Assembly: GCA_001828645.1 (NCBI GenBank)
Contig: MHZD01000205.1
Location: 1 to 9,277 of the forward strand
Reading direction: 5' to 3'
Length of the DNA stretch: 9,277 nucleotides
Origin: Planctomycetes bacterium RIFOXYC2_FULL_41_27
GTDB taxonomy: Bacteria; Planctomycetota; Brocadiia; Brocadiales; Brocadiaceae
Numbering within the stretch: position 1 is the first letter of the stretch; the number at the start of each line of letters is the position of its first letter. A program made the translations under genes and the position numbers. The notes under the pieces are model-generated. The model ran no database searches, had not been told where the DNA came from, and saw nothing but the letters and a program-made list of their open reading frames with translations. Positions 1 to 6,355 of this stretch are shown here, piece after piece.

Positions 1-30
1 CTTCTTTCTTATGCAAGTTTTTTACAACCC

Positions 31-55
31 CCCCTTCATCCCTCTTTTTAAGGGG
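31..55. repeat. C-rich/G-rich hairpin, probably a dispersed intergenic repeat
   Basis: CCCCTT (31-36) pairs perfectly with AAGGGG (50-55) around a 13-nt pyrimidine-rich loop, and the left arm sits inside a longer C run (28-34). The composition resembles C/G-rich intergenic repeats common in some planctomycete and other environmental genomes, and loosely resembles the element at 7828-7940. Calling it a dispersed family is inference, because only one copy of this exact form is in the window. It lacks a T-tract directly after the stem on either strand, so it is a poor terminator. Confidence 0.4.
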
Positions 56-153
56 ATTTGTTGCGGTGCAGCTACGCCAGGTTATGTGAGTTGTCGCCGT
101 ATAATTTTTGTCGAGAAAATATTTTAAAGCACAGGGATTCCAATTTGCCAACT

Positions 154-190
154 AAAGACACGGAAATGGCTAAATTCCGTTCGTCTTTTT
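154..190. terminator. Candidate intrinsic terminator, possibly bidirectional
   Basis: AAAGAC (154-159) and ACGGAA (160-165) pair with TTCCGT (175-180) and GTCTTT (183-188). This gives a 12-bp stem with a 9-nt loop and a 2-nt bulge (181-182). On the plus strand the stem runs into a T run (186-190). On the minus strand an A-tract precedes the stem and the last stem bases are GTCTTT, a weaker tail. It lies about 45 bp past the stop codon of the minus-strand DRTGG gene. It could therefore end that transcript and also one arriving from the left. Termination is inferred from structure only. Confidence 0.45.
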
Positions 191-234
191 CGCGTGTTTT
201 GTGGGTAATATAGCGCTGGCGAAATCAGCCTGTT

Positions 235-1305
235 TTATTTTGACAATCCCAGTTGCTGATAAATTGTTTTAAAGTCGATTTCCCGTTCTACCACTTCGGC
301 GGCGCGTCGTATCTTGGACTTGTCATGTAAGCTGACATATCCCGAAAGGGTTTCGCAGACTTCTAAGGTATTTGCAGTGTCCGCACGAACTACTACAATG
401 GGCACGCCGACTTCCTGCGCCCGACCAAGAATTGATGCGTTTGGATAGAGTTCTCCGGTGAGTATCAGGCACTTTGTGGGGGTTTCGAGGGCAGCCAATT
501 GGATATCGCTTCTATCACCACCGGTGATAACGGCCTTATTTGAGACCTTGCGGAAATAGCTCAGGGCGCTTTCGACGTTCATTGCGCCTATCATGAAATG
601 TTCGATTAATTCATCCACCCTGTCCTCACAGCAAAGCACCTTTCCGTTAAGCGAGTTAATGATTTCCCTGATTGGTACGGCGCTAAGGATCGGATCCTTT
701 TGCATAATGCCCAGTGTAGTAATACCATTCTTTTTGAGAAACGGGATCAGTATTTCTCGTGTGTAGCTTAATTTTGAAGAAGGAACGACGTTAAATACTA
801 CACCAAGCAATTGGTTCCCAAGCATCCTGGATGCGTAAAGAAACCCATCAAGCGTATCAATATAGGATTGGAACTTGTCTATAAAGATTACCTTCGCATG
901 GGATTCTTTGATGAAATCCAATTCTGAGAATTTCAGGCATGTGCCGCCAGAGAGTCTTCCCAAACCCCTGGCAATCATTATATCCTTTTCCTTAGAAGCT
1001 TGATGAAAGGCAGTCATCGTCTTTTCACGAATATTTAAGTCTTCGCCGCTCGTTAAGCGCCGTAAGAGGTCGTCAGTTAACACTACGGGGCAGATCGTTT
1101 GAAGCGGGTCGTTTACCTCCAATGCCTTAGAAAGAAAAACGGCATCCTCGTCGGTAAGCACATTCTCAACAACAACGGGTGAGAAACCAACCGGTTTAAA
1201 GTATCCGACCTTATATCCGTCTTTTTTGAATTTTAACCCCAAACCGAGGCAAATAAGGTTTTTCCCGGAAAAAGGCGAAACGGAGGCAATAAATATGGGT
1301 ATCAT
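235..1305 (-). CDS. BioD-like / DRTGG-domain protein (phosphotransacetylase N-terminal-like)
   Basis: A 356-residue protein with two parts. Residues 1-200 resemble the BioD/CobQ-like P-loop fold found at the N-terminus of long phosphotransacetylases: a loop at 8-17 (SVSPFSGKNL), then GYFKPVG (34-40), a nucleotide-fold strand VIFIDKF (139-145) and LLGVVFNVV (166-174). Residues about 208-310 match the DRTGG domain, with GAM at 240-242 and AVITGGDRSDIQLAA at 258-272. The catalytic phosphotransacetylase domain is absent, so this is not a Pta enzyme. The P-loop keeps Gly14-Lys15 but has Asn16 where Thr/Ser is usual, so nucleotide use is uncertain. The ATG start follows an AAGGGGG ribosome-binding site 5 nt away. 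Its upstream neighbour on the same strand is an ADP-forming acyl-CoA synthetase, which suggests a regulatory or partner role in acetyl-CoA/acetate metabolism (inference). The exact function of this family is not established. Confidence 0.8.
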   Translation of the reverse strand: MIPIFIASVSPFSGKNLICLGLGLKFKKDGYKVGYFKPVGFSPVVVENVLTDEDAVFLSKALEVNDPLQTICPVVLTDDLLRRLTSGEDLNIREKTMTAFHQASKEKDIMIARGLGRLSGGTCLKFSELDFIKESHAKVIFIDKFQSYIDTLDGFLYASRMLGNQLLGVVFNVVPSSKLSYTREILIPFLKKNGITTLGIMQKDPILSAVPIREIINSLNGKVLCCEDRVDELIEHFMIGAMNVESALSYFRKVSNKAVITGGDRSDIQLAALETPTKCLILTGELYPNASILGRAQEVGVPIVVVRADTANTLEVCETLSGYVSLHDKSKIRRAAEVVEREIDFKTIYQQLGLSK

Positions 1306-1353
1306 AGCAACCCCCTTTTTTGATATGTTTGTATATCAGTATAAGGTTTATAT

Positions 1354-1382
1354 TGTATAAAGTCTCAAATGTTATTTCTCAA
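1354..1382 (-). promoter_or_regulatory. Candidate sigma-70-type promoter for the DRTGG gene
   Basis: Read on the minus strand, TTGAGA (1377-1382) is followed after exactly 17 bp by TATACA (1354-1359). The -35 hexamer matches TTGACA at five of six positions and the -10 matches TATAAT at four of six. The predicted start of transcription would leave a leader of about 40 nt before the ATG at 1305. It lies just downstream, on the minus strand, of the heptamer repeat array. The surrounding DNA is very AT-rich, so chance matches are possible. Confidence 0.35.
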
Positions 1383-1388
1383 TTTGGT

Positions 1389-1441
1389 AAATCCAAAATC
1401 CAAAATCCAAAATTCGAAACTCGAAACTCGAAACTCTAAAT
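1389..1441. repeat. Tandem heptamer array (two unit types)
   Basis: On the plus strand there are three perfect units of TCCAAAA (1392-1412), one extra T, three perfect units of TCGAAAC (1414-1434), and a decayed unit TCTAAAT (1435-1441). Such short-unit A-rich arrays are typical of dispersed intergenic repeats. They occupy the gap between the CoA synthetase stop and the DRTGG gene. There is no spacer structure, so this is not a CRISPR array. Confidence 0.75.
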
Positions 1442-1491
1442 AATCTGCCATTCAAATTTATCTTGGGTTTCGATATTTGGATTTAGGATTT
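1396..1491. repeat. Imperfect 26-nt inverted repeat
   Basis: Positions 1396-1421, inside the heptamer array, match the reverse complement of 1466-1491 at 22 of 26 positions, with 44 bp between the arms. The two arms can fold into a long hairpin in transcripts of either strand. It lies 60-155 nt past the stop of the CoA synthetase gene, so it could act as a transcript end or stability element (inference). Alternatively it is a miniature palindromic repeat. No flanking target duplication was identified. Confidence 0.6.
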
Positions 1492-1550
1492 CAATACACC
1501 GATGGAGTTATCTGCTTTTCTCCTCTTGTCAGTTTTTGCTTGAGAATATG

Positions 1551-3647
1551 CTATGCTTGCGATATCGTTATGCGTGCGTCTAATGCCATTGTACCACCGC
1601 CTTCGGGGAATACGAGCAATGGATTTATATCCATTTCGATAATCTCCGGGAAATCTGTCACGAGCTGGGAAAGCCTTAAAATATTATCGACAACGGCATT
1701 TATGTCCACGGGTCTTTCACCACGTGCGCCTTTTAAAAGCGGGAATGAACGAATTTCCTGAATCATCTCTTCGGCTTCATTCAATCCAATTGGCGCTATT
1801 CGGAACGAGACATCTTTTAGTATTTCAATATAGATTCCACCAAGACCGAACATCAATAAGGGACCAAACTGTGGATCTCGCGACATTCCCAGAATAACTT
1901 CCTTGCCCCCGGTAATCATTTGTTGCACTAAAACCCCCTTAATTTCTGCGTCGGGCATAAGGCGGCGTGCCTTTTGTGTTATATCGCAAAAACACATTCG
2001 TACCTCTATCTCATTTTTTATCCCAATCCTTACTCCTCCAAAATCGGATTTGTGGAGGATATCCGGCGAAGAAATTTTCATGACAACAGGGTATCCAATC
2101 TCCTCTGCCACCTTCACCGCCTCTGGCTCTGAAGCAGCAAGGATGCTTTTGGGAATCCTGAAACCATAGGCGGAGATAACCTGTCTGGCTTCCTCTTCGT
2201 TAAGGTGTTGACGGCCTGTTTGTTTCATCTTCGCAAGGAAAGAAACCACGTTTTCTTTCTGGACGTCAAATATTTTTGCTTTTGGCGCTGGTCGTTTTTG
2301 CCACAAGGTATATTTATACATTGCCTCAATGGCAGACACTGCGCGTTCAGGAAAGGAATAATTTGGCACTTTTCTTTGGCACATAATCTTTAAACTGTTT
2401 TCAATCCGTTTACCACCCATAAAGGAGGTTACAATAGGTTTGTCAGTGCGATTTGAAATCTCAGTGATTACCTCTGCGGTTTTTTCTATCTCAGTCATTG
2501 CCTGGGGAGTCAAAATAATAAGAACTGTATCCACATTGGGATCTTCCACAACCTTTTCGATAACGAATTTATACCGATCTGTTTTGGCGTCTCCCAGCAC
2601 ATCAACAGGGTTGTAAACGTTTGCCATATCCGGTAAAAAAGAACGAAGGGTATCAATAGTGTCTTTGGAAAACGATGCCATTTTCAATTTCGACCGCTCT
2701 ACCGTATCAGCCGCAACAATCCCGGGCCCCCCAGCATTTGTTATCAATGCTATGTGTGGCCCTTTGGGCAGCTGTTGAAAACTGAATATCCTGGCGTAGT
2801 CGAAAAGTTCCTCGATCGTTTTTGCACGGAGAATTCCTGATTGTTTGAATGCCGCATCAAATGCGTTTTCAGAGCCGGCTAGCGTTCCGGTATGTGATGA
2901 TGCAGCCTTCGCACCTGCCATGGTGCCCCCGGATTTTACGACAATCATCGGTTTTATTTTAGTTATTTTTTTGGCAGCATTGATAAATTCAGCGCCGTTT
3001 TTTACCCCTTCTAAATAGATGAGAACAACCTTTGTTTGGGCATCGTTTTCTATGGCTTTTATAAGGTCTACTTCATCGATATCTGTCTTGTTTCCCATGC
3101 TGATAAATTTAGAGAATCCGATGCATTCATTCACCGCCCAATCCAGAATCGAAGTGCAAAGCGCCCCGGATTGTGAAAAGAACGCTATATTCCCATGTGC
3201 GGGCATGTCGGCTGCAAAAGAGGCGTTTAGGGCCGACTGTGTGTCTATCAGTCCCAGACAGTTTGGCCCCAGCATGCGTATAGAATGCTGTTTGATCTTC
3301 TGGTATAACTCTCGTTCCCTGGCAGCTCCGTCAATGCCGCTCTCTTTGAAGCCGGCGCTGATGACAATGACTGAATCGATTCCTTTCTCAATACACTCGT
3401 CAATGGTCTTTCCCACGTATGGAGCAGGCACAACAATTACAGCCAGATCAATCTTATCTGGGATTTCCTTAAGAGCAGTATATGTTTTAATTCCAAGGAT
3501 ATTATCTGTATGAGGATTTACCGGATATATCTTGCCTTTGTATCCGTACCTGACAAGATTTTTGAATAAGTCGTGCCCTACCTTACCCTCTTCGCGAGAG
3601 GCGCCGACTACAGCAACTGTCTTAGGCGAGAAAAAATATTCCAGCAT
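1551..3647 (-). CDS. ADP-forming acyl/acetyl-CoA synthetase, fused alpha-beta
   Basis: A 698-residue protein of the NDP-forming acyl-CoA synthetase superfamily, which makes ATP from an acyl-CoA, ADP and phosphate (reversible). Order of domains: CoA-binding Rossmann domain at 1-130 (VAVVGAS at 11-17, IYPVNP at 40-45, LGPNCLG at 126-132); succinyl-CoA-ligase-like domains at about 150-450, with the SSHTGTLAGS loop (251-260) carrying the phospho-accepting His252; and an ATP-grasp domain at about 475-695. The latter includes the second conserved His533 in DILHKSDFGGV (529-539), GGKEVILGMSRD (580-591), FGLGG (600-604) and EMDINPLLV (671-679). Length matches alpha-beta fusion forms. There is no GNAT domain, so it is not a Pat-type protein acetyltransferase. 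The acyl substrate cannot be read from the sequence; acetate is the default guess. The start fits the family N-terminus but has no recognisable Shine-Dalgarno. The DRTGG gene lies 245 bp downstream. Confidence 0.93.
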   Translation of the reverse strand: MLEYFFSPKTVAVVGASREEGKVGHDLFKNLVRYGYKGKIYPVNPHTDNILGIKTYTALKEIPDKIDLAVIVVPAPYVGKTIDECIEKGIDSVIVISAGFKESGIDGAARERELYQKIKQHSIRMLGPNCLGLIDTQSALNASFAADMPAHGNIAFFSQSGALCTSILDWAVNECIGFSKFISMGNKTDIDEVDLIKAIENDAQTKVVLIYLEGVKNGAEFINAAKKITKIKPMIVVKSGGTMAGAKAASSHTGTLAGSENAFDAAFKQSGILRAKTIEELFDYARIFSFQQLPKGPHIALITNAGGPGIVAADTVERSKLKMASFSKDTIDTLRSFLPDMANVYNPVDVLGDAKTDRYKFVIEKVVEDPNVDTVLIILTPQAMTEIEKTAEVITEISNRTDKPIVTSFMGGKRIENSLKIMCQRKVPNYSFPERAVSAIEAMYKYTLWQKRPAPKAKIFDVQKENVVSFLAKMKQTGRQHLNEEEARQVISAYGFRIPKSILAASEPEAVKVAEEIGYPVVMKISSPDILHKSDFGGVRIGIKNEIEVRMCFCDITQKARRLMPDAEIKGVLVQQMITGGKEVILGMSRDPQFGPLLMFGLGGIYIEILKDVSFRIAPIGLNEAEEMIQEIRSFPLLKGARGERPVDINAVVDNILRLSQLVTDFPEIIEMDINPLLVFPEGGGTMALDARITISQA

Positions 3648-3661
3648 AAATTAAAAAAGAG

Positions 3662-3808
3662 ATAACTGTTTAGTTTTTTGAAAAATTCCTGTAATAATGT
3701 GCAATGATATGGTTATTATGCAATGTAGCAGTAATTCATGAATTGCCGCTGCATATCGTCACAGAGGCATTTTCAACTATTGATGTTTTCAAAAAACTAA
3801 ACTGTTAT
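3662..3808. repeat. 147-bp element with 23-nt terminal inverted repeats (MITE-like)
   Basis: The left arm (3662-3684) and the reverse complement of the right arm (3786-3808) agree at 22 of 23 positions; the single mismatch is at the sixth base. Between them are 101 bp with no coding capacity. That interior holds a perfect 12-bp palindrome AATTCATGAATT (3733-3744) near the centre, flanked by GCAG (3728-3731) and CTGC (3749-3752). The element fills nearly all of the 170-bp gap between the AsmA-like gene and the CoA synthetase gene. The form suits a non-autonomous mobile element or large cruciform, but no clear target-site duplication is visible and no transposase is nearby. Any promoter of the CoA synthetase gene would have to lie in or across it. 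Confidence 0.65.
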
Positions 3809-3814
3809 AAACAG
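3791..3814 (-). terminator. Candidate intrinsic terminator of the AsmA-like gene
   Basis: On the minus strand, 3 nt after the TAA stop, CTGTT (3814-3810) pairs with AACAG (3806-3802) around a 3-nt loop. It is followed by TTTAGTTTTTT (3801-3791). The stem is only 5 bp and AT-rich, so it may be weak, but the T-tract is strong and the position is right. The right arm of the 147-bp inverted-repeat element supplies the T-tract and half of the stem. Confidence 0.45.
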
Positions 3815-3817
3815 AGG

Positions 3818-6151
3818 TTATTTTTCTCCCGGTTCCTCCTTTTCCAGAGTGTTTGTCGTGGTAGTTTCGTGCTCGTCCTTTGGTAACAAATCGAACATGT
3901 TTTTAATCGACTTGGTGAATGGTTTAAACGGTACGGGATGAGTTTCTGGCTTTAAAAACGTTCCCCCTATTTCTACCATAGTCAGTTGCTTCCTCACCCC
4001 TCCCACAACAAGGTCATACAGCTTTCCCACAATAGGAATTTGAGAAAAAAAGTCCCTGCTGAACCCTGCGACAATATTTATGTGTAGGTTTCCACTAAGG
4101 TCGATGTCTCCCCGTCCGTTGAGTTCTATTGAGTCGCTATAAACTTTTCCTTCATCGATGTGGATAACACCGTCTTTGACGATAAACTTTGCCTGGGCGC
4201 TGTGAAAGCTTTCTTTTTTTGGTAAGCTCAGGTTAAGAAAGTTAAAGACGGTAAAGATGATAGGGACGTCTGAAAGAAATCCTTCATTTACATTGAACTG
4301 CCCTTCTGCAGAGAAATTTTTTGGATCGGTACCGATTCCCCGATACTTAATCCTGCCATAAAGAAGCCCTGACCACTGTTTTTCTGTTTTCGCAACTTTC
4401 TGGGCAAGTTCTTCCAGTATGATTCTTGAGAAATTCAACTCGCCCTCGTATTGATAGGGATCGGTATCTATATTGACGGATAAGGTTCCTTCCACATGCC
4501 CGCCGCAACATTTGGCATCGATGTGTTTGCTTAAAAAACGACTTTTATTAATTTCCAGTCTTCCACCGATCCCAGTGAAAAAAATATTGTATTTTCTGTC
4601 ACTCATTTCACAGTCCTTGAGGTTGATCTCTATTGAATAATTGTTGTCCTTTTCTTCCTTAAAACCCTGGAAATTGGCAATGATGTCTACCTTGCCTGTG
4701 GGTTTCAGATTTGTCCACAACTTTTCGCCTATTCCCTTGGTAGGTAGATCTTTCAACAGGGATTCTGTGATGGACAGATTCGGTATGTGGAGGTTAAATA
4801 TCTTTCGGTCATTCTTTATATCATAGACGCCATTCAATTCAGTAAAAATGGACTGGCCGCCGCATTGGATAAAGCCACCCGTATCCGTAAATAAAATGAT
4901 ATTGTTGCCCAGCTTGACGTGCCCGTTTACATGAGATATAGGAAGAGGGAAATCCATCGGGTTGATTTCTAAGTCCTTGCAATTTACCGCCAGGAAGTAA
5001 CTGCTTTCCTGTTTTTCCCCTTCATTATACTGGTAGGTTAGGTCTACCAGACCAGTAGGCCGAATCTTTGCCCATATCTGTTCGCCGAAAGCGGGAATGT
5101 TTCTTAATAATTCCTGGTTTACAAGCAGATTTGGAATTGTCATCACAAAGGTTTTTTTGGTGCCATAGAGGTCGAATTCTCCCTTAAATTCGGCCTGGGA
5201 AGTACAGTTTCCACTTTTGACATAACCCACAATTCCCTTGAGATACAATTTCTCGGTGTTCAATTCTGCGTCGCCATTCAAATTGTAAATGAGAAATGGC
5301 CAATTTTCATACATGGCTTCTAAACCATTAAGATTGATGTTGATGACGTAATCCATTTTCTTTTGCTTGTTTTGATTATTAAAACTTGCCCTGCAAGACA
5401 CATTGATCTTTCCTGTGGGTTTATAATCATCCCATAACATCTTGCCAACGTATGGAAATCGTGTCAAAAATTCCTTGTTTAGCATAATATTCTTTGCGTT
5501 TGCCTCAATTTCTAAACTGGGAACATTAGGATGCAGGTTCATAGTAAAAGAATAATTCCCAAGGAATTCATCATCTATGTTTCCTTTGATGATAATATCT
5601 TTAAAAGAACCCGCATAAGGAAGGAATGTGATATCGACACCCGACAACTTAATTTCTGGACTGTTTGTTTGTGGATCTTCCTTGATATGAATCTTTAAAT
5701 CCCGGATCTCGACGCCCTGATTTAATATATCCATGTAGGCTGGCATCTCAATCTTGTCAAAGTTCGCCTTGAATGCATCCAGGAGTGACCAAATATCCGT
5801 AGGCTTTTCGATGGTCAATTCAGGGGCAATAACGACCGCATTGTTGATATTGAGCTGTCCTTTGAGAAGGCTCTGCGGGGAATGTTTTATAACGATTCTG
5901 GGGATTTTAAGAGACTTGCCCAGTACATCTTCGGAGGTGCCTGCAAAAGAGAGGTTATCAATGATAATCCCTTCCAAAAAATCCATGTGTGCACGTTCAA
6001 TTTTTGTTTCTCCAAAATCTTTTAATGCGCTTAATAAACGACTCTTTATTGCCTCATCCGAAGTCGTCCTTTTGATAAAAATGTACCCGGATATGCCTAT
6101 TCCTATGAGGAAACAAATGATGATAGAGATAATAATTAAAAATTTTTTCAT
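3818..6151 (-). CDS. AsmA-like membrane-anchored envelope protein with four internal repeats
   Basis: A 777-residue protein. Residues 1-28 (MKK, a hydrophobic stretch at 4-26, then KR) form an N-terminal signal anchor, putting the rest outside the cytoplasm. The body is beta-rich, like AsmA/YhdP/TamB-type proteins of diderm envelopes. A core motif ending in W-x3-(Y/I/L)-(K/R)PTG recurs at 224-253, 344-373 and 461-491, with a degenerate fourth copy at about 577-606, so the period is near 118 residues. The C-terminal part (about 615-735: FNVNEGFLSDVP, IELNGRGDIDLSG, VEIGGTFLKP) resembles the AsmA C-terminal region. The tail (758-777) is charged and Thr/Glu-rich. The start has a good ribosome-binding site, AAGGAA. 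AsmA-clan proteins are linked to lipid transfer and outer-membrane assembly, but the role of this one is unknown. The metabolic gene downstream is probably unrelated in function. Confidence 0.8.
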   Translation of the reverse strand: MKKFLIIISIIICFLIGIGISGYIFIKRTTSDEAIKSRLLSALKDFGETKIERAHMDFLEGIIIDNLSFAGTSEDVLGKSLKIPRIVIKHSPQSLLKGQLNINNAVVIAPELTIEKPTDIWSLLDAFKANFDKIEMPAYMDILNQGVEIRDLKIHIKEDPQTNSPEIKLSGVDITFLPYAGSFKDIIIKGNIDDEFLGNYSFTMNLHPNVPSLEIEANAKNIMLNKEFLTRFPYVGKMLWDDYKPTGKINVSCRASFNNQNKQKKMDYVININLNGLEAMYENWPFLIYNLNGDAELNTEKLYLKGIVGYVKSGNCTSQAEFKGEFDLYGTKKTFVMTIPNLLVNQELLRNIPAFGEQIWAKIRPTGLVDLTYQYNEGEKQESSYFLAVNCKDLEINPMDFPLPISHVNGHVKLGNNIILFTDTGGFIQCGGQSIFTELNGVYDIKNDRKIFNLHIPNLSITESLLKDLPTKGIGEKLWTNLKPTGKVDIIANFQGFKEEKDNNYSIEINLKDCEMSDRKYNIFFTGIGGRLEINKSRFLSKHIDAKCCGGHVEGTLSVNIDTDPYQYEGELNFSRIILEELAQKVAKTEKQWSGLLYGRIKYRGIGTDPKNFSAEGQFNVNEGFLSDVPIIFTVFNFLNLSLPKKESFHSAQAKFIVKDGVIHIDEGKVYSDSIELNGRGDIDLSGNLHINIVAGFSRDFFSQIPIVGKLYDLVVGGVRKQLTMVEIGGTFLKPETHPVPFKPFTKSIKNMFDLLPKDEHETTTTNTLEKEEPGEK
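4334..5482 (-). repeat. Four-fold protein-level repeat inside the AsmA-like gene
   Basis: Core motifs are encoded at 5393-5482, 5033-5122, 4679-4771 and, degenerate, about 4334-4423. Shared features are a helix-like segment with LL or FL, a P-x2-G-type turn, a conserved Trp, and PTG followed by alternating hydrophobic residues in the first three copies. Copy four keeps the Trp, a Gly and the following beta strand but has lost PTG. The copies are clearly diverged, so this is old duplication or a structural repeat of the fold rather than recent DNA amplification. Confidence 0.65.
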
Positions 6152-6231
6152 TCAATTTCCTTTTTGGTTATAAATAAGTATTAAGGTTACTGTTATTACA
6201 GATTTATTTCAAGTTTAAATTTCTAAAAGGG

Positions 6232-6307
6232 TTAAAGTAAACATGATGTAAAAATCCTTGCCGTATAGGAGAAGTTGGCATATAATTCACCATTATTAAA
6301 GTAAACA
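6232..6307. repeat. Perfect 12-bp direct repeat bracketing the UDPGP promoter
   Basis: TTAAAGTAAACA occurs at 6232-6243 and again at 6296-6307. The copies start 64 bp apart, close to six helical turns. The first lies upstream of the -35 and the second lies just after the predicted transcription start. This arrangement could be a paired operator, or the relic of an insertion flanked by a target duplication. The sequence is AT-rich, which lowers its weight somewhat. Confidence 0.55.
6258..6286 (+). promoter_or_regulatory. Sigma-70-type promoter for the UDPGP-family gene
   Basis: TTGCCG (6258-6263; four of six matches to TTGACA) is followed after exactly 17 bp by a perfect TATAAT (6281-6286). 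Transcription would start near 6293 and leave a leader of about 60 nt before the ATG at 6356. This is the best promoter match seen in the window. Confidence 0.6.
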
Positions 6308-6308
6308 G

Positions 6309-6340
6309 GACGCTGATTTTTTGCAGATATACACAGATTA
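6309..6340 (+). repeat. CAGAT-type short tandem run in the UDPGP leader
   Basis: Three related hexamers occur in the 5' leader: GCTGAT (6312-6317), GCAGAT (6323-6328) and ACAGAT (6333-6338), spaced 11 and 10 nt. The pattern resembles degenerate copies of GCAGATTA-type dispersed repeats seen between genes in various bacteria (recalled, not searched). It contributes no Shine-Dalgarno to the downstream gene. Confidence 0.35.
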
Positions 6341-6355
6341 ATAATTTTATTCTTC

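Larger units (their letters stand above)
1..234. other. Non-coding region at the left edge
   Basis: No credible coding sequence was found on either strand. The stretch holds a C/G hairpin at 31-55 and a longer terminator-like stem at 154-188. It lies downstream of the DRTGG-domain gene, which ends at 235. The next gene to the left lies outside the window, so its orientation is unknown. Confidence 0.6.
6152..6355. other. Divergent intergenic region
   Basis: The starts of the AsmA-like gene (minus) and the UDPGP gene (plus) face away from each other across 204 bp. The plus-strand half holds a clear promoter (6258-6286) bracketed by a 12-bp direct repeat, and then a repeat-like leader. For the minus strand only the ribosome-binding site AAGGAA (6162-6157) is convincing; several AT-rich -10-like hexamers exist but none pairs with a good -35. 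Confidence 0.6.

Noticed and set aside
235..1305. Full phosphotransacetylase or dethiobiotin synthetase (BioD)
   Set aside because: The phosphate acetyltransferase catalytic domain is missing, the P-loop is not of the canonical BioD type, and the DRTGG domain is not found in BioD.
1389..1441. Heptamer array as a CRISPR
   Set aside because: Units are seven bases long and contiguous. There are no spacers and no cas genes in the window.
3019..3513. Open frame of 164 codons on the plus strand
   Set aside because: It lies entirely antisense to the well-supported CoA synthetase gene and its translation shows no domain or family resemblance.
1551..3647. Protein acetyltransferase Pat (GNAT fused to an acyl-CoA synthetase-like part)
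   Set aside because: The protein ends with the ATP-grasp domain and lacks any added GNAT domain. Both conserved histidines of the ligase are present.
3655..3816. Target-site duplication flanking the 147-bp inverted-repeat element
   Set aside because: Only short AT-rich matches such as ATAA can be lined up, and they fall partly inside the arms. No direct flanking repeat is convincing.
3704..3886. Open frame of 60 codons running out of the inverted-repeat element
   Set aside because: It crosses the terminator-like arm and the 3' end of the AsmA-like gene in antisense, and has no start signal.
5754..6173. Open frame of 139 codons on the plus strand
   Set aside because: It is antisense to the N-terminal part of the AsmA-like gene, runs through that gene's start, and has no ribosome-binding site or recognisable motif.
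6275..6290. Sigma-54 (-24/-12) promoter at TTGGCA
   Set aside because: A GG lies where the -24 element could be, but there is no GC at the required -12 spacing, while TATAAT with a 17-bp spaced -35 fits sigma-70 well.
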